Positions 40,847 to 49,798 of a stretch of DNA of 64,000 nt are shown in pieces. The position numbers and the translations under genes were made by a program. The notes under the pieces were generated by a model that searched no databases, was not told where the DNA came from, and was given only the letters and a program-made list of their open reading frames with translations. The stretch lies in the NCBI GenBank assembly GCA_965276765.1, contig OZ255627.1:4960001-5024000 (forward strand), in the 5' to 3' direction. Numbering within the stretch: the stretch's first letter is position 1; each line of letters opens with the position of its first letter. The DNA is from G965276765 sp965276765 (lineage in GTDB: Bacteria > Actinomycetota > Acidimicrobiia > Acidimicrobiales > Palsa-688).

Positions 40847-40975
40847 CGGCAGAGGAAGTAAATATGAGTGCTACTAGCTCAGAAAGTCTGATCTGATGGG
40901 CGGCACCGGGAACAAGTAAGCCCGGCGACAGGTTGGCTTGGATCAGACCTGTCCGTGTCGATCGTGGAGCTCACC
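40847..40975 (+). promoter_or_regulatory. Lon leader region with alternative stems
   Basis: A 129-base gap, with an A+T-rich start (40857-40900, containing TAAATATGAG and TACTAG, likely promoter). Possible stems: GTCTGATC (40886-40893) with GATCAGAC (40941-40948); CCGGG (40906-40910) with CCCGG (40921-40925); and GACAGGT (40927-40933) with ACCTGTC (40947-40953). The first and third share bases 40947-40948 and cannot form together. The ribosome site GGAG (40966-40969) lies just downstream. Confidence 0.45.
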
Positions 40976-43318
40976 ATGCAACTTCCTGTTCTCCCTCTTT
41001 CCGACGCCGTCGTGCTTCCCGGCATGGTGGTGCCCCTCGCCCTCGATGACCACGAGGTGCGCGCCGCCGTCGAGGCGGCCCAACTCACCGGCGACGACCG
41101 GGCCCAGGTGGCCCTCGTCCCCCGCATCGACGGCAGCTACGCCGGCATCGGGACGCTCGCCGACATCGAGCAGCTCGGACGCCTCCCCGGCGGCCAGGCT
41201 GCCGCCGTCGTGCGCGCCATCGACCGGATCCGCATCGGGACCGGCACCACCGGCCCCGGCGCCGCTCTTTGGGTCGAGGCGGAGATCATCGCGTCTCCTT
41301 CGGCGCCGGATCCGCAGGCGCTGGAGCTGTCCCGTGAGTACAAGACGCTCGTGATCTCGTTGCTCCAGCAGCGCGGCGCCTTCCAGGTCGTCGACACAGT
41401 GAGCCGCATCACCGATCCGTCCGAGCTGGCCGACACCAGCGGCTGGGCGCCCTACCTCGACCTGGCCCAGAAGCAGCAGGTCCTCGAGACCATCGACGTG
41501 GCCGAGCGGCTGACCCTGCTGATCGGTTGGGCGCGGGCCCACCTGGCCGAGCAGGAGGTCGCGGAGAACATCCGCAAGGACGTCTCCGAGGGCATGGAGC
41601 GCCAACAGCGCGAGTTCCTCCTGCGCCAGCAGCTCGGCGCCGTCCGCAAGGAGCTGCGCGAGCTGAGCGGCCAGGCCGAGGAGGAAGACGACATCAGGGC
41701 CAAGGTCGAGGCCGCCGACCTCCCCGAAGCGGTCATGACCGCCGCCATGAAGGAGGTCGATCGCCTCGAGCGCACAAACGAGCAGAGCCCCGAGAGCGGC
41801 TGGATCAGGTCGTGGCTCGACACCGTCCTCGAGATGCCATGGTCGGTCAGGACCGAGGACGCCTACGACATCGAGGCGGCCAGGGCCGTCCTCGACGCCG
41901 ACCACGCCGGCCTCGATGAGGTCAAGGAGCGCATCACCGAGTATCTGGCCGTGCGCAGGCGCAGGGCCGAACGGGGTCTCGGAATCGTCGGAGGCCGCCG
42001 TTCGGGTGCCGTCCTCGCCCTCGTCGGGCCTCCAGGGGTCGGCAAGACGTCCCTCGGTGAGAGCGTCGCCAAGGCGATGGGCAGGAAGTTTGTCCGGGTC
42101 TCACTTGGAGGGGTGCGCGACGAAGCGGAGATCCGCGGCCACCGTCGCACCTACGTCGGCGCCATGCCGGGCCGCATCGTCAGGGCCATCAAGGAGTCCG
42201 GGTCCATGAACCCTGTGGTGCTGCTCGACGAGGTCGACAAGGTCGGAGCCGACTACCGGGGCGATCCCACCGCGGCCCTGCTCGAGGTCCTCGACCCGGC
42301 CCAGAACCACACCTTCCGCGATCACTACCTGGAGGTCGAGCTCGACCTCTCCGACGTGCTCTTCCTCGCCACCGCCAACGTCTTCGACTCGATCCCAGGA
42401 CCGCTCCTCGACCGTATGGAGGTGGTCAGCCTCGACGGCTACACCGAGGACGAGAAGGTGACGATCGCCCGTGACCACCTCGTCCCCAAGCAGCTCGAGC
42501 GGGCCGGTCTCGATGCCTCCGACGTGACCTTCGCCGACGAGGCCATCCACACGCTGGTCGCCAACTACACCCGTGAAGCCGGTGTCCGCGACCTCGAGCG
42601 GACCATCGCCAAGGTGCTGCGCAAGATCGCCGCTCACGCCGACGGGCCCGTCGTCGTCGACGACGCCTCCCTCGTCGGCTACGTCGGCCGCCCCCGCCAC
42701 ACCCCCGAGGTGGCCATGAGGACCGCGGTGCCCGGCGTCGCCACCGGCTTGGCCGTCACCGGCGCAGGCGGCGACGTGCTCTTCGTCGAGGCGTCGCTTG
42801 CCTCGGGAGAATCGGGCTCCGGTGGGGTGACCCTGACCGGACAGCTCGGCGAGGTGATGAAGGAGAGTGCGCAGATCGCCCTCTCCTACCTCAGGGCCCA
42901 CGGCGCCGAGCTCGACCTGCCGGTCGGGGAGCTGCGCGACCGCAATGTCCACGTCCATGTGCCGGCCGGCGCCGTGCCCAAGGACGGCCCTTCCGCCGGG
43001 GTGACCATGACCACGGCCCTCGCATCGCTGCTCTCCGGGCGACCGGTGCGGACCGAAGTGGCCATGACCGGCGAGGTCTCGCTGACCGGAAGGGTCCTGC
43101 CCATCGGCGGGCTGAAGCAGAAGCTCCTCGCCGCCGACCGAGCCGGGATCACCACCGTGCTCATCCCCGCCCGCAACGAACCCGACCTCGACGACGTCCC
43201 GGCCGAGGTGCTCGAGCGTCTGACCGTCCATCCGGTCACCGACGTCCGCGAGGTCCTCGAGCTGGCGCTCAGCGACGTGACGGAGGCCGGCGCCGGTGGC
43301 GAGGTGGCGGCGGCCTGA
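40976..43318 (+). CDS. lon: ATP-dependent protease Lon
   Basis: A 780-residue LonA protease that degrades misfolded and regulatory proteins as a hexamer. An N-terminal LON substrate domain (about 1-190) and coiled-coil region lead to the AAA+ module with Walker A GPPGVGKTSLGESVAKAMGR, Walker B VVLLDEVDKVG and a sensor region FLATANVFDSIPGPLLDRME. The protease domain has the dyad Ser in PKDGPSAGVTMTTALASLL and the Lys in GGLKQKLLAADRAGI. Start: ATG at 40976 with GGAG 6 bases upstream; GTG at 40955 is possible but lies in a stem. Length and motifs are complete. Confidence 0.95.
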   Translation: MQLPVLPLSDAVVLPGMVVPLALDDHEVRAAVEAAQLTGDDRAQVALVPRIDGSYAGIGTLADIEQLGRLPGGQAAAVVRAIDRIRIGTGTTGPGAALWVEAEIIASPSAPDPQALELSREYKTLVISLLQQRGAFQVVDTVSRITDPSELADTSGWAPYLDLAQKQQVLETIDVAERLTLLIGWARAHLAEQEVAENIRKDVSEGMERQQREFLLRQQLGAVRKELRELSGQAEEEDDIRAKVEAADLPEAVMTAAMKEVDRLERTNEQSPESGWIRSWLDTVLEMPWSVRTEDAYDIEAARAVLDADHAGLDEVKERITEYLAVRRRRAERGLGIVGGRRSGAVLALVGPPGVGKTSLGESVAKAMGRKFVRVSLGGVRDEAEIRGHRRTYVGAMPGRIVRAIKESGSMNPVVLLDEVDKVGADYRGDPTAALLEVLDPAQNHTFRDHYLEVELDLSDVLFLATANVFDSIPGPLLDRMEVVSLDGYTEDEKVTIARDHLVPKQLERAGLDASDVTFADEAIHTLVANYTREAGVRDLERTIAKVLRKIAAHADGPVVVDDASLVGYVGRPRHTPEVAMRTAVPGVATGLAVTGAGGDVLFVEASLASGESGSGGVTLTGQLGEVMKESAQIALSYLRAHGAELDLPVGELRDRNVHVHVPAGAVPKDGPSAGVTMTTALASLLSGRPVRTEVAMTGEVSLTGRVLPIGGLKQKLLAADRAGITTVLIPARNEPDLDDVPAEVLERLTVHPVTDVREVLELALSDVTEAGAGGEVAAA

Positions 43319-43345
43319 CGGGCTGACGAGGGCGGCGGGGTCCTG

Positions 43346-43424
43346 GCGGGCTGGGCGGGCTGGCCGGGGCGGGGCTGGCCGGGGCGGGGCTGGCCGTCGG
43401 GCTGACCCCCGGGTCCTGGGACCC
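43346..43424. repeat. G-rich 15-bp repeats and GGGTCC hairpin after lon
   Basis: CTGGCC recurs every 15 bases (T at 43361, 43376 and 43391) within GGGGCGGGG runs, then GGGTCC-TG-GGACCC makes a 6-bp hairpin at 43411-43424. The G-runs on the plus strand could form quadruplexes. The region separates lon from a nucleotidyltransferase gene on the same strand and may end the lon transcript, although there is no U-tract. Confidence 0.5.
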
Positions 43425-43491
43425 CGCACGGTGTCCTGGAGACCCCACCACCGTCCCCGGGATCCGCCCGGCCCCGCCCCGGCCGGTGTCG

Positions 43492-43497
43492 TAGCAT
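43492..43497 (+). promoter_or_regulatory. Putative -10 (TAGCAT) of the nucleotidyltransferase gene
   Basis: TAGCAT is followed by 8 bases and the ATG at 43506, with no ribosome site. Confidence 0.5.
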
Positions 43498-43505
43498 CCC
43501 GCCGC

Positions 43506-44252
43506 ATGGCAACTTCGAGCGTCACCCAGGCCGTCATCCTCGCCGGCGGTCAGGGGACGAGGCTGCGGCCCTTCACCGACGACCGACCCAAGCCCATGGT
43601 CGAGATACCGGGCACGGGACGCTCGATCCTCGCCCACCAGCTCGACTGGTTGGCATCCGAGGGCGTGACCGACGTGGTGGTCTCCTGCGGCCACCTGGCC
43701 GAGGTCCTCAAGGAGTGGCTGAGCGGCGCCGAGCTCCCTGTGACGGTGACCACGAGGGTCGAGGATCAACCACTCGGGCGTGGCGGTGGTCTCAAGCACG
43801 CCGCGGCGGCGCTCCCACGCCCCGACGAGCCATGGTTCGCCACCAACGGCGACGTGTGGACACGGTTCCACCTTCGCCAGATGGCCGCCTTCCACCGCGA
43901 GCGGGCCGCATCGGCGACACTGCTGCTCGCCACGCCCCGCATCCCCTGGGGGGTGGTCGAGACCGACACCTTCGGGCACGTCGTGGACTTCATCGAGTCA
44001 CCCCCGTGCCCGTGGCCCATCAATGCCGGCGTCTACGTCTTCTCGCCTGACTTTGCGAGCCTGCTTCCCGACATCGGTGACCACGAGCGCACCACGTTCC
44101 CCCAACTGGCGCGCGAGCGCCGGCTTGCCGGCTTCCCGCTGCCAGAGGGCTCCTACTGGCGGGCCATCGACACCGCCAAGGATCTCAACGAGGCGGCGAG
44201 GGAGCTCGCGGCCAGCATTGGGCCGCCGCAACAGGGCAGCCGGGCCGGGTAA
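43506..44252 (+). CDS. Sugar-phosphate nucleotidyltransferase (mannose-1-P guanylyltransferase-like)
   Basis: A 248-residue NTP-transferase. AVILAGGQGTRLRPFTDDRP is the nucleotide-binding signature with the pyrophosphorylase Lys in PKPMVEIPG. The metal and sugar region includes FATNGDVWTRFHLRQM, ETDTFGHVVDFIESP and NAGVYVFSPDF. It activates a hexose 1-phosphate with GTP, UTP or dTTP for cell-wall or polysaccharide use; which sugar is not clear. It lacks the left-handed beta-helix of GlmU-type proteins. It could take the product of the phosphohexomutase at 61.9 kb, but that gene is far away. Confidence 0.85.
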   Translation: MATSSVTQAVILAGGQGTRLRPFTDDRPKPMVEIPGTGRSILAHQLDWLASEGVTDVVVSCGHLAEVLKEWLSGAELPVTVTTRVEDQPLGRGGGLKHAAAALPRPDEPWFATNGDVWTRFHLRQMAAFHRERAASATLLLATPRIPWGVVETDTFGHVVDFIESPPCPWPINAGVYVFSPDFASLLPDIGDHERTTFPQLARERRLAGFPLPEGSYWRAIDTAKDLNEAARELAASIGPPQQGSRAG

Positions 44253-44514
44253 CAGGGTCCGAACCGGATCCGCTCGGAGCCCGTGCGCCGGCGCGGTTTA
44301 CCGGCCCACAACGTGGCCGCCTCGGCCGGACCGCGCCTTGTCGCCGCGCGGGCGCGGTTTCAGGGCCTAAACGAACCAGCCGCGCGCGTTTTCGGGATAC
44401 CGTCGGCCCGCAAACGCGCGCGCGTCCGCGAGTACCGTGCCGGAAACGCGCGCGCCACGCCGAGCCGACGCCCGATCGCCCGACGCCCGATCGCCCGCAA
44501 GCGGCGCCGGCCGG
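44253..44514. repeat. Array of GCGCG-GTTT motifs in both orientations
   Basis: The gap between two convergent genes holds five related motifs: GCGCGGTTT at 44291-44299 and 44352-44360, CGCGCGCGTTTT at 44381-44392, then the inverted AAACGCGCGCGCG at 44412-44424 and AAACGCGCGCGCC at 44444-44456. Neighbouring motifs are 61, 31, then 32 bases apart. A 15-bp direct repeat CGACGCCCGATCGCC lies at 44470-44500. There is no coding potential and no promoter need here. The function is not known. Confidence 0.5.
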
Positions 44515-45600
44515 CTACACATTGAAGCGGAACTCGACCACGTCGCCTTCGCGCATGGCGTAGTCCTTTCCCTCCAGCCGGGCCTTGCCGGCGGCCCGCA
44601 CGGCGGCGAGGGAGCCGGCGCCGACGAGGTCGTCGTAGCCGACGACCTCCGCCTTGATGAAGCCGCGCTCGAAGTCCGTGTGGATGACCCCGGCGGCCTC
44701 GGGTGCCGTGGCGCCGCGCCGGATCGTCCAGGCCCTCGACTCCTTCGGCCCGGCCGTCAGATAGGTCTGCAGGCCGAGGGTCTCGAAGCCGACGTGGATC
44801 AATTGGGCCAGGCCGGACTCATGCTGACCGTAGCCGGCGAGCAGCTCGGCGGCGTCGGCCGGGTCGAGCCCGGCGACCTCGGCTTCGATGCCGGCGCTGA
44901 CGACGACCGACGCCGCCGGGGCCACGAGGGCGGCGAGGGTCTCGGCCCGGTTCGGGTCGCCGAGGTCCCCCTCATCGACGTTGAACACGTAGATGAAGGG
45001 CTTGGCCGTGAGCAGATGGAGATCGGCGAGCGGCGCCGGGTCGATGTGGCGGGCGGCGACGGCGGCGGAGACGGTCATTCCCTCGTCCAGCAGCGACCTG
45101 GCCGTCGTGACGGCGTCGAGCGTCGCCCGCAGCTCGGGTCGATTCCTGGCTTCCCTGGTCAGCTTGCCCAGCCTGGTGTCGACGGTCTGGAGGTCGGCGA
45201 TGACGAGCTCGGTGTTGATCGTCTCGATATCGGAGAGCGGATCCACCCGACCGTCGACATGGACTACGTCGGGGTCGGAAAAGACCCGCACGACCTGGCA
45301 GATGGCGTCGGTCTCCCGGATGGCGGCGAGGAACTTGTTGCCGAGACCCTCACCCGCTGACGCACCCTTCACGATCCCTGCGATGTCGACGAAGGTGACG
45401 GTGGCAGGCACGATCTTCTCGCTCTGGTACAGCTCGGCCAACCGTCCGAGGCGGGCATCGGGTACGGCGACGACGCCGACATTGGGGTCGATTGTGGCGA
45501 AGGGATAGTTGGCGGCGAGCGCCTCGTTGCCGGTGAGGGCGTTGAAGAGCGTCGACTTGCCCACGTTGGGCAGCCCGACGATCCCGATCGAAAGTGCCAC
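44515..45600 (-). CDS. ychF: Ribosome-binding GTPase/ATPase YchF
   Basis: A 361-residue TRAFAC P-loop protein. The N-terminus VALSIGIVGLPNVGKSTLFN carries the G1 motif, with NYPFATIDPNVGVVAVPD, FVDIAGIVKGASAGEGLGNK and the G4-like region YVFNVDEGDLG where the NKxD motif is altered, as in YchF, which prefers ATP. The TGS domain closes with EGKDYAMREGDVVEFRFNV. It acts in translation and stress. Start: GTG at 45600 with GGAGG 5 bases upstream; the longer frame from 45624 has the site inside. Confidence 0.95.
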   Translation of the reverse strand: MALSIGIVGLPNVGKSTLFNALTGNEALAANYPFATIDPNVGVVAVPDARLGRLAELYQSEKIVPATVTFVDIAGIVKGASAGEGLGNKFLAAIRETDAICQVVRVFSDPDVVHVDGRVDPLSDIETINTELVIADLQTVDTRLGKLTREARNRPELRATLDAVTTARSLLDEGMTVSAAVAARHIDPAPLADLHLLTAKPFIYVFNVDEGDLGDPNRAETLAALVAPAASVVVSAGIEAEVAGLDPADAAELLAGYGQHESGLAQLIHVGFETLGLQTYLTAGPKESRAWTIRRGATAPEAAGVIHTDFERGFIKAEVVGYDDLVGAGSLAAVRAAGKARLEGKDYAMREGDVVEFRFNV

Positions 45601-45662
45601 GAACGCCTCCATATGCTCAGGCAACGGCTCGCCAGCCTACGGCACGTCCCGGCGTGGACCCG

Positions 45663-45668
45663 TACGAT
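45663..45668 (+). promoter_or_regulatory. Putative -10 (TACGAT) of the malic enzyme gene, leaderless
   Basis: TACGAT is followed by 6 bases and the GTG at 45675. No ribosome site is seen. Confidence 0.5.
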
Positions 45669-45674
45669 GACGCG

Positions 45675-47180
45675 GTGCAAGACCTTGACGATCCCAGGCC
45701 CGACGACCCCCGGCCCGACAAGCCCGGGGCGCCCACGACCTCCGTGGCCCGCCGGCCGGGCCCGACGTCGCCTTCACCCTCTTACTCGATCACGGTGCGG
45801 CTCCACGCCGTCCCGGGCCCGGAGCTCGTCGGGGTGGTGGCCACGGCGGTCTCGGCCGTGGGCGGGCTCGTGACCGCCGTCGACGTCAGCGAGTCGCGAG
45901 CCGACCGGGTCACCGTGGACGTGACCTGCTCGGCCATCGACGGAGACCACGCCGACGAGATCGTCCACGCCCTCGAGGCAACCGACGGCGTCGACGTCTA
46001 CCGGGTCAGCGACCGGACCTTCCTCCTGCACCTGGGCGGCAAGATCGAGGTCCGCTCAAAGGTGCCACTGAAGACGAGAGACGACCTCTCCATGGCGTAC
46101 ACCCCAGGAGTCGGGCGGGTGGCGCTCGCGATCGCCGCCAACCCTGGCGACGCCACCCGTCTCACCGTCAAGGGCAACTCGGTGGCCGTCGTCACCGACG
46201 GGTCGGCCGTGCTCGGCCTCGGCAACATCGGACCGGAGGCCGCCCTGCCGGTGATGGAGGGCAAGGCGGCGCTGTTCAAGCGCTTCGCCGGCATCGACGC
46301 CTGGCCCATCTGCCTCGACACCCAGGATGCCGACGAGATCGTGCGGATCGTCCGTGGCATCTCGCCCGGTTTCGGGGGCATCAACCTCGAGGACATCTCG
46401 GCCCCCCGATGCTTCGAGATCGAGCGCCGGCTCCGGGCCGAGCTCGACATCCCTGTCTTCCACGACGATCAGCACGGCACCGCCATCGTCGTGCTCGCGG
46501 CCCTGACCAACGCCCTCCGCTGCGTGTCCAAGGCGCTCGCCGGCGTGCGGATCGTCGTGGCGGGAGGCGGTGCGGCCGGCACCGCCATCGTCGACCTGAT
46601 GCTCGCGGCAGGAGCCACCGACGTTTTGGTGTGGGACATCGAGGGCATCCTCTCTCCGACCATTGATGGGCTGTCCGCCGCCAAGCTGCGTTTGGCCCTG
46701 CGCACCAACCCGGCGGGGACGACCGGCGACCTTCACGACGCGCTCCGCGGCGCCGACGTGTTCATCGGCGTGAGCGCACCCGGGGTGCTGCCCCCCGAAT
46801 GGATCGCCGACATGAGCGACGACCCCGTCGTCTTCGCCCTCGCCAACCCGGTACCCGAGACCGACCCGGCGGCCGCCGCCGAGTACGCAGCGGTGGTGGC
46901 CACCGGCCGCAGCGACTACCCCAACCAGATCAACAACGTGCTGGCCTTTCCCGGCGTGTTCCGGGGGCTGCTCGACGCGAGGGCCAAGAACATCACCACC
47001 GACATGCTCCTCGGGGCCGCTTCGGCGCTGGCCGCATGTGTTGGCGACGACCAACTCAATGCGACCTATGTCATCCCGAGCGTCTTCGACCCGACGGTGG
47101 CGCCCGCCGTGGCCGCCGCCATCAGCGGGCCTCTCGAGCGTGGGGCCGACGAAGGAGTCGACGGGTTGCCGTCTGCCTGA
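45675..47180 (+). CDS. NAD(P)-dependent malic enzyme with N-terminal ACT-type domain
   Basis: A 501-residue decarboxylating malate dehydrogenase (malate to pyruvate). Residues about 35-115 form an ACT-like regulatory domain (SITVRLHAVPGPELVGVVAT). The catalytic part has MAYTPGVGRVALAIAANPGD, VAVVTDGSAVLGLGNIGPEA, GKAALFKRFAGIDAWPICLD, GGINLEDISAPRCFEIERRL, FHDDQHGTAIVVLAALTNAL and the Rossmann AGGGAAGTAIVDLML. The first 35 residues are Pro/Asp/Arg-rich with PDDPRPD repeats. Predicted leaderless start at GTG 45675, divergent from ychF. Confidence 0.92.
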   Translation: MQDLDDPRPDDPRPDKPGAPTTSVARRPGPTSPSPSYSITVRLHAVPGPELVGVVATAVSAVGGLVTAVDVSESRADRVTVDVTCSAIDGDHADEIVHALEATDGVDVYRVSDRTFLLHLGGKIEVRSKVPLKTRDDLSMAYTPGVGRVALAIAANPGDATRLTVKGNSVAVVTDGSAVLGLGNIGPEAALPVMEGKAALFKRFAGIDAWPICLDTQDADEIVRIVRGISPGFGGINLEDISAPRCFEIERRLRAELDIPVFHDDQHGTAIVVLAALTNALRCVSKALAGVRIVVAGGGAAGTAIVDLMLAAGATDVLVWDIEGILSPTIDGLSAAKLRLALRTNPAGTTGDLHDALRGADVFIGVSAPGVLPPEWIADMSDDPVVFALANPVPETDPAAAAEYAAVVATGRSDYPNQINNVLAFPGVFRGLLDARAKNITTDMLLGAASALAACVGDDQLNATYVIPSVFDPTVAPAVAAAISGPLERGADEGVDGLPSA

Positions 47181-47338
47181 GCGCTCGTCCGACGGGGCGC
47201 GATCGAAGAGATCACGCCGGCGATCAGCCGAGCAAGGCCCCGGGTCGAGCGATCCCAGCGACCGAGCAGTTCTCACGATTCAGTGAACTCGCCGGCGATG
47301 CCATCGCCTCTTGCGTCGCGACCGGCGATGATTGGGGT

Positions 47339-48043
47339 GTGCTCGATGCTCCCACCCGCCCCGCCAGGGTCCTGATCATCGACGACGACCCCACCGTCGC
47401 CGAGGTCCTCGCCCGGTACCTGACGCGCGAGGGCTATGTGGTCGACACCGAGTCCGACGGTGACGCCGGGCTGAAAAACGCTCTCGCCGAGCTCCCCGAC
47501 CTCGTCGTCCTCGACCTCATGCTCCCTGGTCTCAACGGCGTCGAGGTGTGCCAGCGGCTTCGGGCGGTGGCACCGGTCCCCGTGATCATGCTCACAGCAC
47601 GAGGCGAGGAGCGGGATCGTATCTGCGGCCTCGAGCTCGGCGCCGATGACTACGTGGCCAAGCCGTTCTCACCGAGAGAGCTCACGGCCAGGGCCAGGGC
47701 GGTCCTGCGCCGGGCGAATGGTTCCATGGCGCTTCGTTCTGGCACCGAAACGCTGAGCGCAGGCGCCATCGACGTCGACCCTTCCAGCCGGGAGGTCCAC
47801 GTCGACGGCCGTCCGGTGGCCCTGACGGCCAAGGAGTTCGATCTCCTCGCCCACCTCATGCGTAACCCGCGCCGTACGTACCGGCGAGAGGAGCTCCTCG
47901 AGGAGGTATGGGGGTTCAGCTACGGCGACGCATCCACGGTGACTGTCCACGTCCGCCGCCTTCGCGAGAAGGTGGAAGCCGACCCCTCCCAACCGTGCCA
48001 TGTGCGAACGGTCTGGGGGGTCGGCTACAGGTTCGACCCGTGA
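47339..48043 (+). CDS. Two-component response regulator, OmpR family
   Basis: A 234-residue regulator. The receiver domain has the acidic pocket IDDD (residues 14-17), the phosphoacceptor D59 in VVLDLMLPGLNG and the lysine in DDYVAKPFSPREL. The OmpR winged helix spans about 135-232 (DGRPVALTAKEFDLLAHLMR, YGDASTVTVHVRRLREKVEA, VRTVWGVGYRF). Start: GTG at 47339, no ribosome site seen. It precedes a histidine kinase with a GTGA overlap. Signals and targets are unknown. Confidence 0.92.
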   Translation: MLDAPTRPARVLIIDDDPTVAEVLARYLTREGYVVDTESDGDAGLKNALAELPDLVVLDLMLPGLNGVEVCQRLRAVAPVPVIMLTARGEERDRICGLELGADDYVAKPFSPRELTARARAVLRRANGSMALRSGTETLSAGAIDVDPSSREVHVDGRPVALTAKEFDLLAHLMRNPRRTYRREELLEEVWGFSYGDASTVTVHVRRLREKVEADPSQPCHVRTVWGVGYRFDP

Positions 48044-49428
48044 GGCGTTCGGCCTGGGTGGCGCCGACCGCGGTTGGAATCGTCGGTCTGGCCACGACGG
48101 CCGTCATCGCCGCCATCGGAGGGGTGACGACCGGCGACGCCCTGCTCCTGCTGCTCTACTCGGCGGTGGGTGCGACGGCGGCCGGCCTGGTCGCCGCCGT
48201 CGTCCTCCGGACATCTCGGCACAGGACCATCACCGCGCAGGCCATCGTCGCCGCCCTCGCGCCGGTCCTTGCGACGGCCATCGGGGTCACCTGGGCCGCC
48301 TCGGAGATGTTTCTCATGGTCCACGACCTGGTGGCGCTCGGCATCGTGCTCGCCGCCGCCGGCACCGTGGCCGTCATCATCGCTCTGTTCCTCGGACGGC
48401 GTGTGGCCAGCGCAAGCGAGGAGGTCGCCGGCCTGGCCCGACGGCTCGGCGACTCCTCTGCGACACCGTCGGCGCAGCCACCTGCCAGCGGCCCGGTGGA
48501 GCTCGTCGAGCTGGCGCGGGAGCTGGAGACGACCTCAGCGCGACTAAGAGAAGCGCGGGAGCGAGCGGAAGCGACCGAGCTGAGTCGCCGCGAGCTTGTC
48601 GCCTGGGTGTCCCACGACCTGAGAACGCCGCTCGCCGGGATCCGAGCCATGGTCGAGGCCATCGAGGACGGCGTCGTCGACGACGAGGCGACCATCGCCC
48701 GGTATCACGCCACCATCCGAGTCGAGACCGAGCGGCTCGCCGGTCTTGTCGACGACCTCTTCGAGCTGTCCCGGATCCAGGCCGGAGCCCTGCGACTCGA
48801 CACCGAGCGGGTGCCGCTCGACGAGCTGATCACCGACGCCGTGGAGGCATGTGGGGTGGCAACGCCATCGGTAGAGCTCGTCACGCGGTCATCTCGCCCT
48901 GCACCGATCGTCGAGATGTCGGTACCTGAGATCGTCAGGGTATTGCGCAACCTGGTGGACAACGCCGTCCGGCACACCCCCGATGGCGGCCAGGTCGTCG
49001 TCGAGGCCGGGAGCGAGGATGACAACGCCTGGATCTCGGTCTCCGATGGGTGCGGCGGGATCTCGGAGACCGATCTTCCTCGAGTGTTCGAGATGGGCTA
49101 CCGCGGCGATATGGCGCGCACCCCGGGCGACGGAAGGGGCGGTCTCGGCCTTGCCGTCGCCCGCGGTCTCGTCGATGCCCACGGCGGCCGGATCGAGGTC
49201 GCCAACGTCGACCCTGGCTGCCGCTTCACGGTGCGGTTGCCGACATCGGGGAGGCGACCGCTTCTCGCCGGCGAGCTCCCACCGTCGATCGACCACCGCC
49301 CGGAGGATGGGCGTCCCGGCCGCAGGGAGCGGCTTCCCGCGGGCCGCGAACCACCCAACCGGATGTCGTCGTCCACCCAGCCGCGCGGCTCCCCGCCGGG
49401 CGAGGCCGAGGTCAGTCCAACCCGCTGA
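48040..49428 (+). CDS. Sensor histidine kinase
   Basis: A 462-residue membrane kinase. Several helices cover residues about 5-125 (TAVGIVGLATTAVIAAIGGV, ALLLLLYSAVGATAAGLVAA, LVALGIVLAAAGTVAVIIAL), so the sensor is intramembrane with no sizeable extracytoplasmic domain. A linker/HAMP-like region leads to H192 in WVSHDLRTPLAG, the N-box NLVDNAVRHTP, G1 VSDGCGGI and G2 GDGRGGLGLAVARG. The last 60 residues are a Pro/Arg/Gly-rich tail. It overlaps the response regulator gene by 4 bases and must be its cognate kinase. Confidence 0.92.
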   Translation: MRRSAWVAPTAVGIVGLATTAVIAAIGGVTTGDALLLLLYSAVGATAAGLVAAVVLRTSRHRTITAQAIVAALAPVLATAIGVTWAASEMFLMVHDLVALGIVLAAAGTVAVIIALFLGRRVASASEEVAGLARRLGDSSATPSAQPPASGPVELVELARELETTSARLREARERAEATELSRRELVAWVSHDLRTPLAGIRAMVEAIEDGVVDDEATIARYHATIRVETERLAGLVDDLFELSRIQAGALRLDTERVPLDELITDAVEACGVATPSVELVTRSSRPAPIVEMSVPEIVRVLRNLVDNAVRHTPDGGQVVVEAGSEDDNAWISVSDGCGGISETDLPRVFEMGYRGDMARTPGDGRGGLGLAVARGLVDAHGGRIEVANVDPGCRFTVRLPTSGRRPLLAGELPPSIDHRPEDGRPGRRERLPAGREPPNRMSSSTQPRGSPPGEAEVSPTR

Positions 49429-49798
49429 CCACAGGGCCCGGCCCGAGGCCCGAGGCCCGACCCGAACGCCGGCGCCTCACACAAACGGCGCCCGACCTTC
49501 GACACGCTTCACCCACCCGAGCGGAGCGACACCCGCTCGCCACGCCGGCATGTCCGAGCGCGGCCGCGTCCCGATTCACCCGAACGGTGCGCCCCGACTC
49601 GCCCGAAGCGCGCGCCTCGAAACGCCCGCCCCGATGCCAGCCCCGATGCCAGCCCCGATGCCCGCCCGACCCAAGACCGACCAGGAGAGACCGACCACCG
49701 ATGCGATGCATCCACCATTCAGGACAACGGCAGATGGCGCCCGAGCAGCCGCCGCTCTCGGCGGAGTGCGGAGCCCCGCAACGGGGTCAGGCCGCGTA
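49429..49798. other. Non-coding gap with a 12-bp direct repeat and a hairpin
   Basis: A 370-base stretch with no convincing gene. GCCCCGATGCCA recurs three times in tandem (49628-49663), and short words such as CCCGAACG repeat. Near the end GCCCCGCAACGGGGT makes a 5-bp hairpin about 15 bases before the methyltransferase ATG. The frame open through the region codes for low-complexity PAM and RP repeats only. Confidence 0.4.

Noticed and set aside
40847..40975. tRNA or SRP RNA gene before lon
   Set aside because: No cloverleaf or SRP Alu/S-domain core could be drawn; the stems look like a leader instead.
43319..43505. Classical intrinsic terminator after lon
   Set aside because: Hairpins are present but no U-tract follows, so the evidence supports only a G-rich repetitive spacer.
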